A DNA stretch of 64,000 nt, taken from Progne subis subis (taxonomy: Eukaryota > Chordata > Aves > Passeriformes > Hirundinidae). The stretch's first letter is position 1. The number at the start of each line of letters is the position of its first letter. Made by a program: the position numbers and the translations under genes. The notes beneath the pieces are model-generated. The model was not told where the DNA came from and searched no databases. It worked only from the letters and a program-made list of their open reading frames with translations. Shown in pieces: positions 1 to 11,045 of the stretch. The stretch lies in NCBI GenBank assembly GCA_022316685.1, contig JAKJHU010001673.1:1-64000 (forward strand), in the 5' to 3' direction.

Positions 1-735
1 GTGGCAGGATGCCAACTTTTTCCACCTCTTTTCTGTGTCTTTGGTGCTTTTAAGAGTCCCTTAGTCCCCAGCAGAAAGGAAAGCACGTATGATAATATAA
101 GTGATTTGAGAGCTCTGTGTTGTGTCTTCCCACATCAGCATTCATGATGGGCTGGACAAGTGTGGATTTAAATTAAATCCCATTTCTGTGCCGCAGCAGC
201 CCCAAGATGCCGAGAAGAACAAGGGCAGTGGGTGGGTGTGCATGCACAGCCCGGTGCGCTGACTGCTGTGTGGGCAGAAGGTTTTCAACAGCAGTACATC
301 TTCACTGCCCCAAGCTGGAGGAATAGATCAAATCTATATGAAAGGAAAATATTATCAAAATGCCTAGAATAATACATATTTATATGTATCAAATATGTAA
401 TTTCTAATATATAATGCTGCATATTATATCTTTTTATATATGCCATAATAAATAGAATATATAAAATATATATTGATCTTTTTCTAAGCCATTGCCTATG
501 GCTCATATAGGCCATCTCCTAGTGTTACTACATTTGTGCCTTCTGGTACTAGTAGTTATTATAGCATCAACTCCCTTGGGAGTTCCTTCAGGGAACTTCA
601 CACCAAGGGCTTCCATCACTGTGATGTCTGTGAGAACTTGTTGCTTCCCAGTTCTCCACCATCCCTCTGGATTCTGAAGCATCTCAGCACAAGTGTTCAT
701 GGCTCTTTCTTCATCCCTAGCCTCCTGAGGAGGAC
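1..735. other. Flanking DNA without a recognised gene
   Basis: I see no conserved protein, RNA gene or repeat family in this stretch. Bases about 340-480 are strongly AT-rich. Short open frames on both strands show no motif and overlap each other, as expected by chance. Confidence 0.5.
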
Positions 736-739
736 AAAT

Positions 740-1540
740 GTCCTCCTGAGCTGGTGAATGTGGTCAGGGAGCAGAACAGCCCCTGTAATCCAGGAGGAAG
801 CAGCTGGTGACCTGCTGAGCCACTCAGATGCTCACAGGTGTATGGGATTGGATGGGATCCATCCTAGAGGGATGAGGGAGCTGGGGATGAGCTCCCCAAG
901 CTGCTCTCCATCATTTCTCATCAGTCCTGGCTCACTGAGGGGCTCCCAGAGGGCTGGAGGTGCCAATGTGAGCCCATCCCCAGGAAGGGCTGGAAGGAGG
1001 ATCTGGGGAACTCCAGGCCTGTCAGCCTGGCCTCGGTGCCTGGCAAGGTCATGGAACAGATCCCCTTGAGTGCCACACACAGCACCTACAGCATGGCCGA
1101 GGGATCAGACCCAGCCAGCGTGGGTCTACGAGGGACAAGTCCTGCCTGACGAACCTGAGCTCCTTTTATGACCAGGTGACCCGCCTGGTGGATGTGGGAA
1201 AGGCTGTGGATATGTCTACCTGGACTGCAGGAAAGCCTTTGACACCGTGAGCCACAGCATTCCCTGGAAAAGCTGCAGCCCACAGCTTGGGCAGGTTCCC
1301 TCTTCACTGGGAGAATGAAGAACTGTCTGGAGGCTGGCCCAGAGAGTGCTGGGGCTGGTGCTGCATCCTGTTGGTGTCCAGTCACTGGTGGTGTCCCCCA
1401 AGGATGTGTGTTGGCCCCAGTCCTGTTTAATGTCTTCACTGATGATCTGGGTGAGGGGATCGAGTCCACCATTAACAAATTGCAGATGAAACAAAGCTGG
1501 GTGGAGTGTGGATCTGCTGGAGGGTAGGAGGGCTCTGCAC
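740..1540 (+). mobile_element. CR1 LINE fragment, reverse transcriptase part of ORF2
   Basis: This is a decayed piece of the avian CR1 non-LTR retrotransposon. Around 1005-1060 the plus strand encodes RPVSLASVPGKVMEQ, around 1222-1255 [12 protein letters not shown], and around 1393-1475 [14 protein letters not shown] followed by a DDLGEGIE motif. All are hallmark blocks of CR1 reverse transcriptase in the right order. The blocks fall in different frames and the catalytic FADD box is degraded, so it encodes no working enzyme. It ends near the left edge of the segmental duplication. Confidence 0.85.
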
Positions 1541-2997
1541 AGGGTCCAGCTCCTCCTCATTGCCCAGAACAGGGAGCCCCACAGCCAGACACAGCAGCCC
1601 AGATGTGCCCCCTGGCCTGTGGTGCCTGTGGCAAGGGAGCAGCACGAGGCACTGCAGGAGCCTGCAGACAATTCCTGAAGCAATTGGAGGATGATCCTGC
1701 TCCCCAAGGGATATTCCCATGGTGCCAGGAACTCAGGAACTGAAATGGGGAGTGGGGCCAAAGAGAAAAGGGCAACCAGGGATGGGCTGTTTGCAGAGAA
1801 GGGAGCAAGGGTGGGCAATAGGAAGAAATTTCTAGCAGGAAGGGTAAAGAAAGCCAAGTAATGCAAAGGAAATGCTGAGGGCACTTTGGGGGTGGCTGCC
1901 AGGCAGCCCTGGCTCTGAGCAACAACATCTGCAGTGGCACAGGAAACTCACAGCTCATGACAACAAATTTTCTGGATGACTTCAGAGGCCACCACAAACC
2001 TGAGTGCTTTCCCTGCTGTCCCCCAGCCCTTCCTGGCCCCAGGGGCTGATGATGGCATTTGTGCTCCCTCCGGTTCATCTCCCCACACCAACACCATGGG
2101 GGTGCTCACGCCTGCTCTGGGCAGTGCACACAGGGGCTCCTGAGCCAGTGCTGCCGTGTCGGTGCCTGCAAGGATGCGGCACCTGTGTGAGCTGGGGAAG
2201 AGGCCAGGGCTGCAGAGGGGGGATGTTGTTGGCAGGTGCATGAGGACGCTGTGGGACGCTGCCCTGGGGTGTCCAGCGCAGTGGGGATGGATCAGCCCCT
2301 GCTCTGCTGCTCCTTCCCATCTCCCCCAGGCACCTTTCAGAGCCCCAGCCATGCTGTTTGCCCCCAGCCTGCCCACGGCCACCCTGGGGCTGCTCACGGG
2401 GCTTTTCTCTGCTGAGCATTGGCCTGGGCGTGTTCTGGAGGGCCTGGGCAAGGAGCCTGGAGCCCCCAGGCCCTGCCCTGAGGCGTCAGCGCTGCCCCAG
2501 CAGTGCCCATGGCCTGTCCCTGCTGCAGCCCCGGCACTGCCACCCCCAGCACTGTGCCCGGCCCCGAGAGCACTCAGGCCCTACAGCAACAGCAGGGCCA
2601 GGAGGGCAGCGGGGCAGGGGCACGGGAGCAGCACTGGCAACACCAAGTGCTGCTGCTCCTGGGCACAGCTGCTGTGCCAGCACTGATCTGCCCCAGCTCT
2701 GCACACAGACATTGCTGCTGCATCTCCAGAGAAGGGAACAAAAGGGAGATCTCTGCAGAGAACTTGGTTGCAAGATGCCTGCATCCCTTTAAAGTCACCA
2801 AGACTGCAGGCCCTCAGTGACACAGTCTGTGGCCACAGGGAAGGTGGAGAGAAACAAAATGAGAAATGGCAAAAGCAATAAGATTTTTTTGACGCTATTA
2901 AAAAAATAATACAGAATAAAAAAAGCCACAACAAAACCACCAAGAAGTATCAAAGATGACTTTTATTACAAGTGATTTGCAGAAATTGGCCAGCAGT

Positions 2998-3096
2998 TTA
3001 ATGTTTCTGAAACCATCCAGTCATCAGTCTCCACACTGCAGCCTTGAGCTCCTGGTTCCTCAGGCTGTAGATGAGGGGGTTCAGGGCTGGAGCCAC
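2998..3096 (-). pseudogene. Olfactory receptor 3' remnant (last ~33 codons)
   Basis: The minus strand encodes the end of an olfactory receptor: the transmembrane-7 signature NPLIYSLRNQE followed by a short cytoplasmic tail and a TAA stop at 3000-2998. Homology to the fuller copy at 45065-45981 stops abruptly near 3096, upstream of the NPxxY-type motif, so six transmembrane helices are absent. It is a truncated duplicate and cannot make a receptor. Confidence 0.85.
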
Positions 3097-4030
3097 CACT
3101 GGGCAAGGGCTCAGCACCCTTTCTGCCAAGGACACTCACGGCTCCCTTGGCAAACCCAACAGCCTTTCCTCAGCTCTGGCATCTCTGCACTTCCCTGGGG
3201 GACACTCAGGGAACTCCCAGAGGCTGTGGCACAGATTTGCAGCCAGGAGGGCAGCTCAGAGCTTGGAAGGACACAGCAGGAGATCCCTGGGTGTGCCCAT
3301 GATGGGATCTCAGGGAGGGGGCTCAGCTCATTCCCCTTTCCCATGGATGCTTTGCCCACAGCCCCACAGGTGACAGGCAAGCTTGGACACCCCATTCCCA
3401 TGGACACAGCTGCCTGGCAGCAATCCCAAGGGCAGTGCCTGACTCAGCTGCTGCAAATGCCAGAGCCTCCCTGAGAGCACCCGATGACAGTGACAAGATC
3501 AGGGGAGTGGCATACCCAGCCATAGATTGCAAGAATTTATTAAGGTTGATTAATTCGTATATTTTACAGGAACATCCAATAGGAGATTCAGTTGCCCAGT
3601 TACACAGCCATGGGTAAATCCATTGAAATAGGACCGTGGCCTTCTTTGCCCTGCTTGTTTTATGACTGATCACCCTGTGGTTAAAAAACAAAATGTTCAT
3701 CCTGTAGGTTCCCTTCCTGATACTAAAACTATACAGTATTTCAGGAATATATTTAGAAGCTTATTGTTCTAAAATCTAAGAGAAAGTGTAGGAAACATAC
3801 TACCTTTAATGAAGGATTATACTTATCTACTACTATGTAATCGTAGTTGAATGGAGTTAATTAAGGATTATAGATTTATAACTATATCATAGTAGTTAAG
3901 AGAGATATGAATATATGAAAAATGTATTAAAAGCAAAAATCTTTTTGTCATCCCCCAACTTTCCCATCCTTCTCCAAGCAGGAAATAGAAACACTCTCAG
4001 GAAATCTCCTGATCTTTACAGCAATCCCAG
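3097..4030. other. Copy-1-specific insert, no gene recognised
   Basis: This stretch separates the olfactory receptor remnant from the next block shared with copy 2. The part at 3480-3930 is AT-rich and resembles an LTR in composition, but I cannot define ends, a primer site or a target-site duplication. No coding motif is visible. Confidence 0.4.
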
Positions 4031-4699
4031 GCTTACCTTCTTTTGGCAAGTGTACTCCGGAGCTGTGCCCAGGCTGGTCTGGAGCTGGGAGCAGCCCTGC
4101 CCCACACAGCACCTCTCAGCAGCAGCACCTGCCCTGCTCAGGGCGGCTCCTTCCCCCCACAGCTTCTCCCCAGCGCTGGCAGCAGCTCCCAGGGCTGGCT
4201 GAGAGCTGTCCCTGGCAGGCAGCAGAGTCCCTGGCCCAGCACAGCGCCCTGGGCTGCAGCACCCTGCTCTGCAGGACAGCCCTGGGCACCCCTGGCTGCA
4301 GCCCGGCTGCTCGGCCCTGCAGCAGAGCCTGGCAACAGGGAGCTGCCCGGGGCTGTGCCTAGGCTGCTGCAGCAGGGACACCCAGCCCTGCCCTAGGGCC
4401 ACATCCCTGCCCTGCAGCACCTCGGAGAGTCCTCCTGGAAGGGCCCCAAAGCTGTGGCATGTGCCAGCTCCAGGAGATCCCTGCAGGAGCTGCAGCTTCT
4501 CTTCCCTCAGCCAGAGAGTGACTGTTCCCAACCCTGTGAGGATTTCTCCTCTAGTGAGCCCTGAGTGAGCTCTGCTCTGTGCTGCCCTCAGCATCCTCCT
4601 CACATCCCAGTGGCCTCAAAGATCTGCTGGAAGGAGTCCCTGGGGAGCCTGGGTCATGAATGGCCCTGGGGGCTCCTGAATGCTCCCAGGGACTGCAGG

Positions 4700-5007
4700 T
4701 TTTTCAAAAGACTTTGGGTTTGGCTTTTGCTTTGGAGTTTCTGAGAGGTTTGTGCAATGATGGCCTCCAATTATCTGCTGTAATTAGTCCTTTGAGAGGC
4801 TTTGTCAGGAACAACACAGTGGGGCTCATTAATCCTTCAAGGTACTTCAGTTGTTTTAAGGATGTTTCCCTTTTCAAACTGACTCTGTGGGAAAGATTGT
4901 GCAATCATGGCCCCAGTTATCTAATTTAACAAGTCCCTTGGGATTCTTAGCCAGTGAAAACACTCAGTGGGGCTCATTAATACTTCAGGGTACTCAAGGT
5001 TTATTAA

Positions 5008-5043
<36 letters not shown>

Positions 5044-5420
5044 TACACTGATTCTGAGAGGTTTGTGCAATAATTGGCCCCAATTATCTTCTTTAATGAG
5101 TCCCTAGAGATTCTTAGCCAGGGACAACACTCAGTGGGGCTCATTAATGCTTTGAGATACTCAAGGTGTTCAAGGTCCTTTGGATTTTCTTTCCCACACT
5201 GAGTCTCTGAGAGGTTTTTGTGCAATTCTGGCCTCCAATTCTCTCCTCCAAGGACTCCATGAGAAGCCTGTGTTGGGAAGGGACTTCAGTGGGACCCATT
5301 GATGCTTTGAGACACTTTGGGTTTCTCTTCTGACTCTGACTCCTGGAAAGGTTTGTGCAATCTCCTCTCAGGCCCTGAGGTTCCAGGAGTCAACACCAAA
5401 TGCACCACAGGGCTCATTAG
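4700..5420. repeat. Tandem repeat, ~150-165 bp period, ~5 degenerate units
   Basis: Units repeat the order: GAGAGGTTTGTGCAAT, a GGCCTCCAATTATCTGC-like block, a TTAGTCCCTTGAGA-like block, AACACTCAGTGGGGCTCATTAAT, then CAAGGTACT. The TGTGCAAT marker recurs near 4750, 4898, 5062, 5218 and 5353. The same array with about six units lies at 47590-48370. I do not recognise the family. Unit length and internal AT/GC alternation resemble a small satellite. Confidence 0.75.
5010..5039. repeat. (TA)n microsatellite
   Basis: About 15 TA dinucleotides interrupt one unit of the tandem repeat. The tract is absent from the corresponding unit of copy 2, so it arose after the duplication. Confidence 0.95.
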
Positions 5421-5839
5421 GATCAAGCAAGTCCTGACAAACCATGGCTGTGCCTTGATTTCCCTCTGGTCTGGCACAGTTCATTAGGAAGTCTTTTTTC
5501 CTAGAGTTATGGAGAAATATTTCGAAGAGCCTCTAAGAAATCCACATTCCTATTTTCATGGGTGAATTTTTCTCTTTAGCGCAGAGGTGTTTACAGCATT
5601 CAGTGACTGATACTGATCCAGGGTCTCTCCTCAGGACGTCTGGTATCCTCAGAGAAGCTGTGCCTTGAGGTGTGAGCCAGTGTGAACAACCTTGCTCCAC
5701 ATCCCCCAACCCCATCCTGTCTCTCCTCACTCACCTGGGACCTGCTTGGCTTGGAGAACTGGCTGCACTCAGGGAAAGGAGTGGTTTTTCTTCTTTTACG
5801 TTAGCAGTCTTAGATTCCTGAGTTTCCCCATTGAAAACA

Positions 5840-6428
5840 GACACCCTCCTCTGTTGGGGTTCCTGGCTCTTTCCTGCTCCAAGGTCAGGGTGAATAAAAC
5901 TCAGGAGATGTTGTATTTGAAGTCTCACTCTGAAATTTATTATCCTTATCTATCACAAACTCTTGAGATGTGAGCTCTCTCTAACAAGTCGAGAAAGTGA
6001 CCCTAAAATGGTGTCTATTCAAGGCTATTTTGGCCCAATTATCCAATAAACAGTTGATATCTATATTATTTATACTTCTAATCCAATTATGATCACCCAA
6101 AACCTGCAATGCAGACTTCTTTCACCCAATTACAGAAAACCAGCCGGATTCAGGAATAAGAAGGAAGAAGGTGATGCAAAAAAGACAACTAATCCACACC
6201 CAAAGTTCTCCATCTTGGCTCCCATGTATCACCATACACTACAATCCCAAATGTACGTTTTTCACCCTGTGAGATCACACATCGCCACTCACACAACACA
6301 TCCACAACCCCCGTGCTATCACACAATCTCGGAAGCCTGTTCCAAGACCTCAAGTCCAATGTGGTGCTTATCTGAGGGCCAGCACCCCTCAGCTCAGAAA
6401 GCCTGAAATTTTCAGCCTCCCAGGTTCC
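5840..6428. other. Insertion specific to duplication copy 1, LTR-like
   Basis: Copy 2 goes directly from the equivalent of about 5830 to that of about 6428 (near 48775). The intervening ~590 bp here are AT-rich, contain AATAAA-type motifs, and look like an antisense LTR in composition. Neither TG/CA ends nor a target-site duplication could be defined, so the class is uncertain. Confidence 0.4.
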
Positions 6429-6669
6429 AATACTCCTCAAGTGTGGGCCAAGCCCAAGGTGCCACCAAGAGCACTGCAGCCCTGCCCTGGGCCAGGAGTG
6501 AGGGTGGATCATCATCCCAACCTGCCCTGGGCCATTGCAAGGGGCTGTGGCCATGGACACTGCACTGAGCCCACTGCTGGCTTTGGATCCCTCATCCCTT
6601 CAAGGTTCCTTGGAAAGCACCCCAAGGACCCATTTCTGCAGCCAGGTTCCGTGGCCAGGGGGGATGTGG

Positions 6670-6790
6670 GGGCTGCAGGTGGTCAATGCCCCATCCCTGG
6701 AAACATTCAAGTCCAGCTGGGACAGGGCTCTGAACAACCTGATGTGGTGAAAGATGTCCCTGCTCATGCCAGGCCTGGACAAGAGGCCTG
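6670..6790 (+). mobile_element. CR1 LINE 3' UTR fragment
   Basis: Blocks such as CCCTGGAAACATTCAAGTCC, GGGCTCTGAACAACCTGATG and GATGTCCCTGCTCATG, in this order, are typical of the CR1 3' untranslated region. The terminal octamer repeats are missing. The same fragment is at 49270-49375. Confidence 0.65.
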
Positions 6791-6792
6791 AG

Positions 6793-7406
6793 TGAGGCCT
6801 GAACAGCAGGCCCTGAGCCAAAGGTGACCTCTGCATCAACCTTCCAACCAAAGGTTATCTTTGTATCTGCTCATTAGTGAAATATGCATGGTCATTAGCA
6901 CTGTGACAGATGTATCCACTCATTAGTGAGACATGTATTGACCTTTCTGTGTTTAGAAGCCAGACAAGGCCATGAAATCTGACATCTGGCCTTGTTTGGG
7001 GCTAGGTCAAATCACCTCTTGGCTTCCTCCTTGGGCCCTGGCCAGGCTTTGGGAGGGACCCAAGAGGAGGAGGAAACCAGCTGTTCCTGCACTAGAAGTG
7101 CTGTCAGTTTGTTTATTCAGCACTATCAGAGCTGGGCCCTCTCCCAGCCAGGTTGGAGCCTCACCTGTGGCTGGAGGCACCTGCAGCAATTCCCAGTGTC
7201 CGGGAGTGGCTCTCCAGTCCTTGGCTGGGACAGCTTCCCCCAGCTGCTGTGTGCATGTGGGTGATGGGAAAGTCTGAGGGGAACTGCTGATGGATCTTTC
7301 TCAATCCCTGCAGGCAATCTTTGGTGATGGTTGGGTGCCTTGCTGAGCTGCTCCTTTTGTGCTCCTTTGCTGCTTTGAGCTGTAGTAAATGACACTGATT
7401 CCTTCA
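6793..7406 (+). repeat. LTR-like dispersed repeat, copy 1
   Basis: A ~610 bp segment starts TGAGGCCTGAACAGCAGG and ends near GACACTGATTCCTTCA. It recurs at 49378-49997 (within the duplication) and, more diverged and truncated, at 8547-8966. TG...CA ends and size suit a retroviral LTR. There is no clear polyadenylation signal beyond an AGTAAA-like site, and no target-site duplication, so the identity as an LTR is inferred. Confidence 0.5.
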
Positions 7407-7559
7407 GGTGGTGTTGGTGTCTTTGGTGCTTTGGCGCTAAAATGCATCCAAAAATTGCATATGGAAAAAGGAAAAGAACCTGTGGGTTTGGGAAGATGAG
7501 GATGGATTTTGGTCACACAATGTTGGAAACAGCACCAACAGAAGGAACAGAACCACTGT

Positions 7560-8546
7560 CAAACTCCTCTGGCCCAAAGGCACTGGGGACACAACAGCAG
7601 CACAGTGAGGAGCCCTGGATCCATCATCAACCCACAGTGGGAAATAGGAAATCAGACCTTTGGTACTGGGAATGGGAGCTGCTGGGTGTGTGGAGACTGC
7701 CCATAAACAGATTCCTAAAGGATGGTTTGGGTCCTGTTTCCAGGCAATAATGATGCCTCTCTTGAGGGTACTTCAGCAACATCCACAAAGAAGAGCTGGG
7801 GGCAAGAGAACATTTTCTCCCCAGAGAGTGCCTTTGCTCTCAGAAAACCAAAGATTCTGGTTCACCCTGTGCCCCATGTGTGCTGCCTTGTCTGTGGAGT
7901 TTACATTAACAAACTAAATCCATTAATAGATGAAGTAAAAAGAGATGCTATTAAAATACCCAATAGCACATCCACTGAGCTCCAACAAACACAAATGGGG
8001 CTCTACAGAACTGCATGGCCTTGGATTATCTGCTTGCCCTCTAGAGAGGAGCTTGTGCTATTCTAGGAAGGAATGTTGCAGGAATCAGTGTTGGGTTTGA
8101 AGTCCAACAATCAGGAATCACCTCAACAGAAAGAGCAGGAGAAGAGAGGAAAGAAGAAAATTCTTCATGGTGGGATTGGCTTCCAAATTGGAGGCTGCTG
8201 CAAAATGCAGTCGGGGCAGTCACTGTAATCATTGCAGTGTGATAACTTGGTGTGTTATGATTCCATGTTAGATTTTTAACACTTCGTTCTGGGAATGGAG
8301 TATTGAGACTTGTCTAAAAAGAGACACAGTCTCAAGAAAACAGGGACATTTGATAAAGAACAGAGAACAGCAACTAATTAGGCATGTTTTGAAAGGAATG
8401 CAAATTATAGCTCTGAGTAATGAACGTGGAGAGCATGTAATTGAAGAAGAGATGTTAGGCATAATACCTAAATCTAAACTCTGTTATCAAAAGAATTGTT
8501 ATGAAGGTTGTAGTTCATCGGTAGGTCAAAGCACTGACTGAAGTAC
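7560..8546. other. No gene recognised
   Basis: About 1 kb of apparently single-copy sequence. Small open frames show no conserved domain. The left edge (7440-7560) is still shared with duplication copy 2 near 50221-50345. Confidence 0.45.
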
Positions 8547-8966
8547 TGAGACCTGAACAACAGGCCCTGAGCCAAAGCTGACCTCTAGATGAACCTTCCA
8601 ACCAGATGATTTATTCCCATCTGCTCATTAACAAAGCATTATTAGCAATATGATCTCTGTATGTGTTCATTGGTGAAACATGGATTATCTTTCTATATTG
8701 GGAAACCAGACCCAATCTGGCTTTGTCTGGGGCTGTAGGATCTAAGCCAACTCCCTTGGTTCCTCCTTGAGCCCTGGCCAGGCTTTGGGAGAAACCAACC
8801 AGGAGAATGAAACCAGATGTTCCCACACTAGGAGTGATGTCAGCTTCTTTGTTTAACAGTGTAAAAGCTGGGCCCTCTCCCAGCGAGGCTGGAGCCTCCT
8901 TGTCTGCAAAGGTGGGTGCACCTGCAGGAATTCCCAGTGTCCGGGAGTGGTTCTCCTGTGCTTGGC
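8547..8966 (+). repeat. LTR-like dispersed repeat, truncated third copy
   Basis: It starts TGAGACCTGAACAACAGG and aligns with the first ~440 bp of the repeats at 6793 and 49378, with more substitutions and indels than those two show to each other. It breaks off at CTTGGC, exactly where the next LTR-like element begins. It is thus an independent, older copy rather than part of the segmental duplication. Confidence 0.6.
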
Positions 8967-9522
8967 TGTGAAAGGGTTAAAAGAACTGTGCCTGGGCATC
9001 CTTGGGCAAGAATAAGATACACCTGGAAGCTAGCAAATGTTCACCACAAGCTTAAGACACAGGATGAAACTTGTCAAGAAATAGGGAACAAAACTTGCAG
9101 AAATGAAGGACAGAGCTTGCTAAAACCAGTGAGGAAGTTGCTGAAATGGCAAACTGGAGACTGTGCATGCCTAGAGGAGAAAGATGAAAAGGGCACAGTG
9201 ATGGAGACGTCCAGCCTTCATCAGGGGACCACCGAGGAGGACGCGGAGCCTTCCTCAGTGCCACCACCAGGATGTTGAACCTGCGCCTCACCTATGCTAA
9301 TGATAGTAATGAGTTCTAAGAAATAGTTTACATAACCCCACCTTTTCTAAGGAGAACTACGACTATGCATAAAGTGTAACCATATATTGTCATCTGCTGT
9401 GTGCCTGTGTGTGTGCTGTTGGGAGGAGATATCCCTGCACACCCGGTGTGCTGAATAAAGCAAATCCCCGCTTCTTGGACTTTGTCTCAGAAGTGTCTCT
9501 TGGCCCAGTTTGGGACGATTCA
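8967..9522 (+). mobile_element. Solo-LTR-like element
   Basis: The ~556 bp unit begins TGTGAAAGGGTTAAAAGAAC and ends CCCAGTTTGGGACGATTCA. A polyadenylation signal AATAAA lies at 9454-9459 about 65 bp from the end, followed by a GT-rich U5-like stretch, which is the architecture of a retroviral LTR. No internal retroviral sequence or primer site follows, so it would be a solo LTR. I could not identify a target-site duplication, and the rest of the interrupted repeat is not found on the far side. Confidence 0.6.
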
Positions 9523-9534
9523 CTTCCAGGGGGT

Positions 9535-9800
9535 TCTGTCAAGTCCCAGTGGAACCTTGGTGCCATATTGTTCCACAGCCTCACAATGCTCTCCTGGCTT
9601 CCATGGGCTCCCTCTGTGACTCACTGCAGCCTTGGTTCCATCAGGGTCTCTTGGGTTCCATGGTGCACAAGCCTTTGTCACATCTGAGCCTTGCTTCCAG
9701 GAGTTCCATCGACTGACAGTGGCCGTCTGCATTCCATGAGGCCCAGCTAGATCACAGCAGAGCCTTGCTTTCATCAGGCTCCGATACCTGTTCTGCCAAC
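9535..9800. repeat. Degenerate GGTTCCA-type minisatellite
   Basis: Imperfect ~30-40 bp units carrying CTTGGTTCCAT, CACAGCCTC and related blocks recur. Similar units are at 31325-31480. No coding potential. Confidence 0.6.
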
Positions 9801-10512
9801 AGATGGGGGTGATTTAAAGAACACAGAAACCCATGGAAAGAATGGTCTTATTCTACTGTGAATATTGAGGCAACAAAAATGAAAAATTATACATTCAATA
9901 AAACTATGTGCTTGGCTTTTGCAACAAGCAAAAAGAAAGCAAGGCAATGCACCTAATCATTATTATACAAGAGAAAGGAGTGGGATTGAGAAATTGCCTA
10001 AATATTCCAGCCTCATCCAGAGTCTGCAGTCATATGGGAGCCCTGTTTCACAGCAAGGACCTGGAGACACTTCCAAGCAATCCAGTTGTAGATGAGGTCT
10101 CTGAATTTACTCTGAAAGTGTAAATTCACTTAGCATTTATAAGCCCAAATCACCACGTAAAAGTGACTAAATTTTATTTTTAGCACATAAACTCCTGGAT
10201 TTCATGGCCTTTTCCTGACTAGGAGGGGCCAGGACTATACCAGATCCCAGTCCTTGGCTTGGAGGATTTCCCCTAAAATATCCTGCAAGACTCTATTCGT
10301 ACCAGTTGGGAAATGCCTCTAAAATGATACATTTCTTGCAGATAACTACACAAGATCATGCAAAAGTTTCTAAAGCATCCATTTTGGTGTTAAACAGCTG
10401 GCATAAGCATCTCAGTCATCTATTTTAGCTAAATAAAACTGATGGTGTTAGGCACATAATGCCCAGGGCTCCTCTTGTAAGTCAGCTCTGGCTGAGGCCG
10501 GCCACTCAGGCC
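9801..10512. other. No gene recognised
   Basis: AT-rich single-copy sequence. No conserved motif or repeat family recognised. Confidence 0.45.
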
Positions 10513-11045
10513 TAAGCACATCAGGAGCTGAAGTGACCACGACTGGGAATGGCAAAAACACCCACTGGGACTGGCCCAGAGGCCCCGGGACTCCCTGGCA
10601 TGGATCACCTCAGGAGACAGTATTTCAGGGAGCCCAAAGGACTCTTGGGAGAGCTGCTGTGGAGACAGAGGGAATTCCACAGCTGAATCCCTTGCCTGGG
10701 CTCCCAGAGGACCCTTCTGCTGTGGGGCTGCTGAGGCTGGAGGAACAGCAGGTACCCATGGCCACCCCAAAACAGGGCCCCGTTGGCAACAGGGCAACGA
10801 CCGGGACTGTGGGACCCCATCCCTGGGATGAGTCAGGAACTGGAGAGCTGGGAGTGCTCAGCCAGAGCCGCTGAGCCTCCAACAGCCCCACATGGGCAGA
10901 GCGTGAGCCCAGTGGGGAGTGGCCACTGACAGACAGACTGTGGGGGCCTGAACCAAGTCCCAGCCCCACTGAGAGCGGCTGTGCCAGACACCCTGGAACT
11001 CCAGGACCAGCTGGAGGCCGAGGCAGCCAAGTGGTGCCACCATCG
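10513..11045 (+). pseudogene. Ancient ERVL-like protease/RT fragment
   Basis: This stretch aligns with the pro-pol region of the ERVL-like element at about 53885-54410. Shared protein blocks include LPGL.E.PSAVGLL..EEQQVP (about 10690-10755) and, at the DNA level, the segments encoding VTGPEAP-like and ELQYELESKAAKW-like peptides of the younger copy. An internal deletion removes the stretch leading into the RT palm. No LTRs or other genes of the element remain. It is a much older member of the same lineage, far more diverged than the 51-57 kb copy. Confidence 0.8.

Larger units (their letters stand above)
1545..7560. repeat. Segmental duplication, copy 1
   Basis: This block aligns collinearly and in direct orientation with about 44093-50345. 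Shared landmarks in order are the segment beginning CCCAGAACAGGGAGCC, the 3' end of an olfactory receptor (2998), a GC-rich stretch at 4080-4620, the ~150 bp tandem repeat (4700-5420), a CR1 tail (6670) and an LTR-like repeat (6793). Copy-specific differences are large: about 2156-2655 and 5840-6428 occur only here, and most of the receptor gene is missing, replaced by unrelated sequence at 3097-4030. The event therefore predates considerable remodelling. Confidence 0.8.

Noticed and set aside
1216..2451. Several long minus-strand frames near 1.2-2.5 kb
   Set aside because: They overlap each other in different frames, run antisense to a CR1 fragment, and show no conserved domain.
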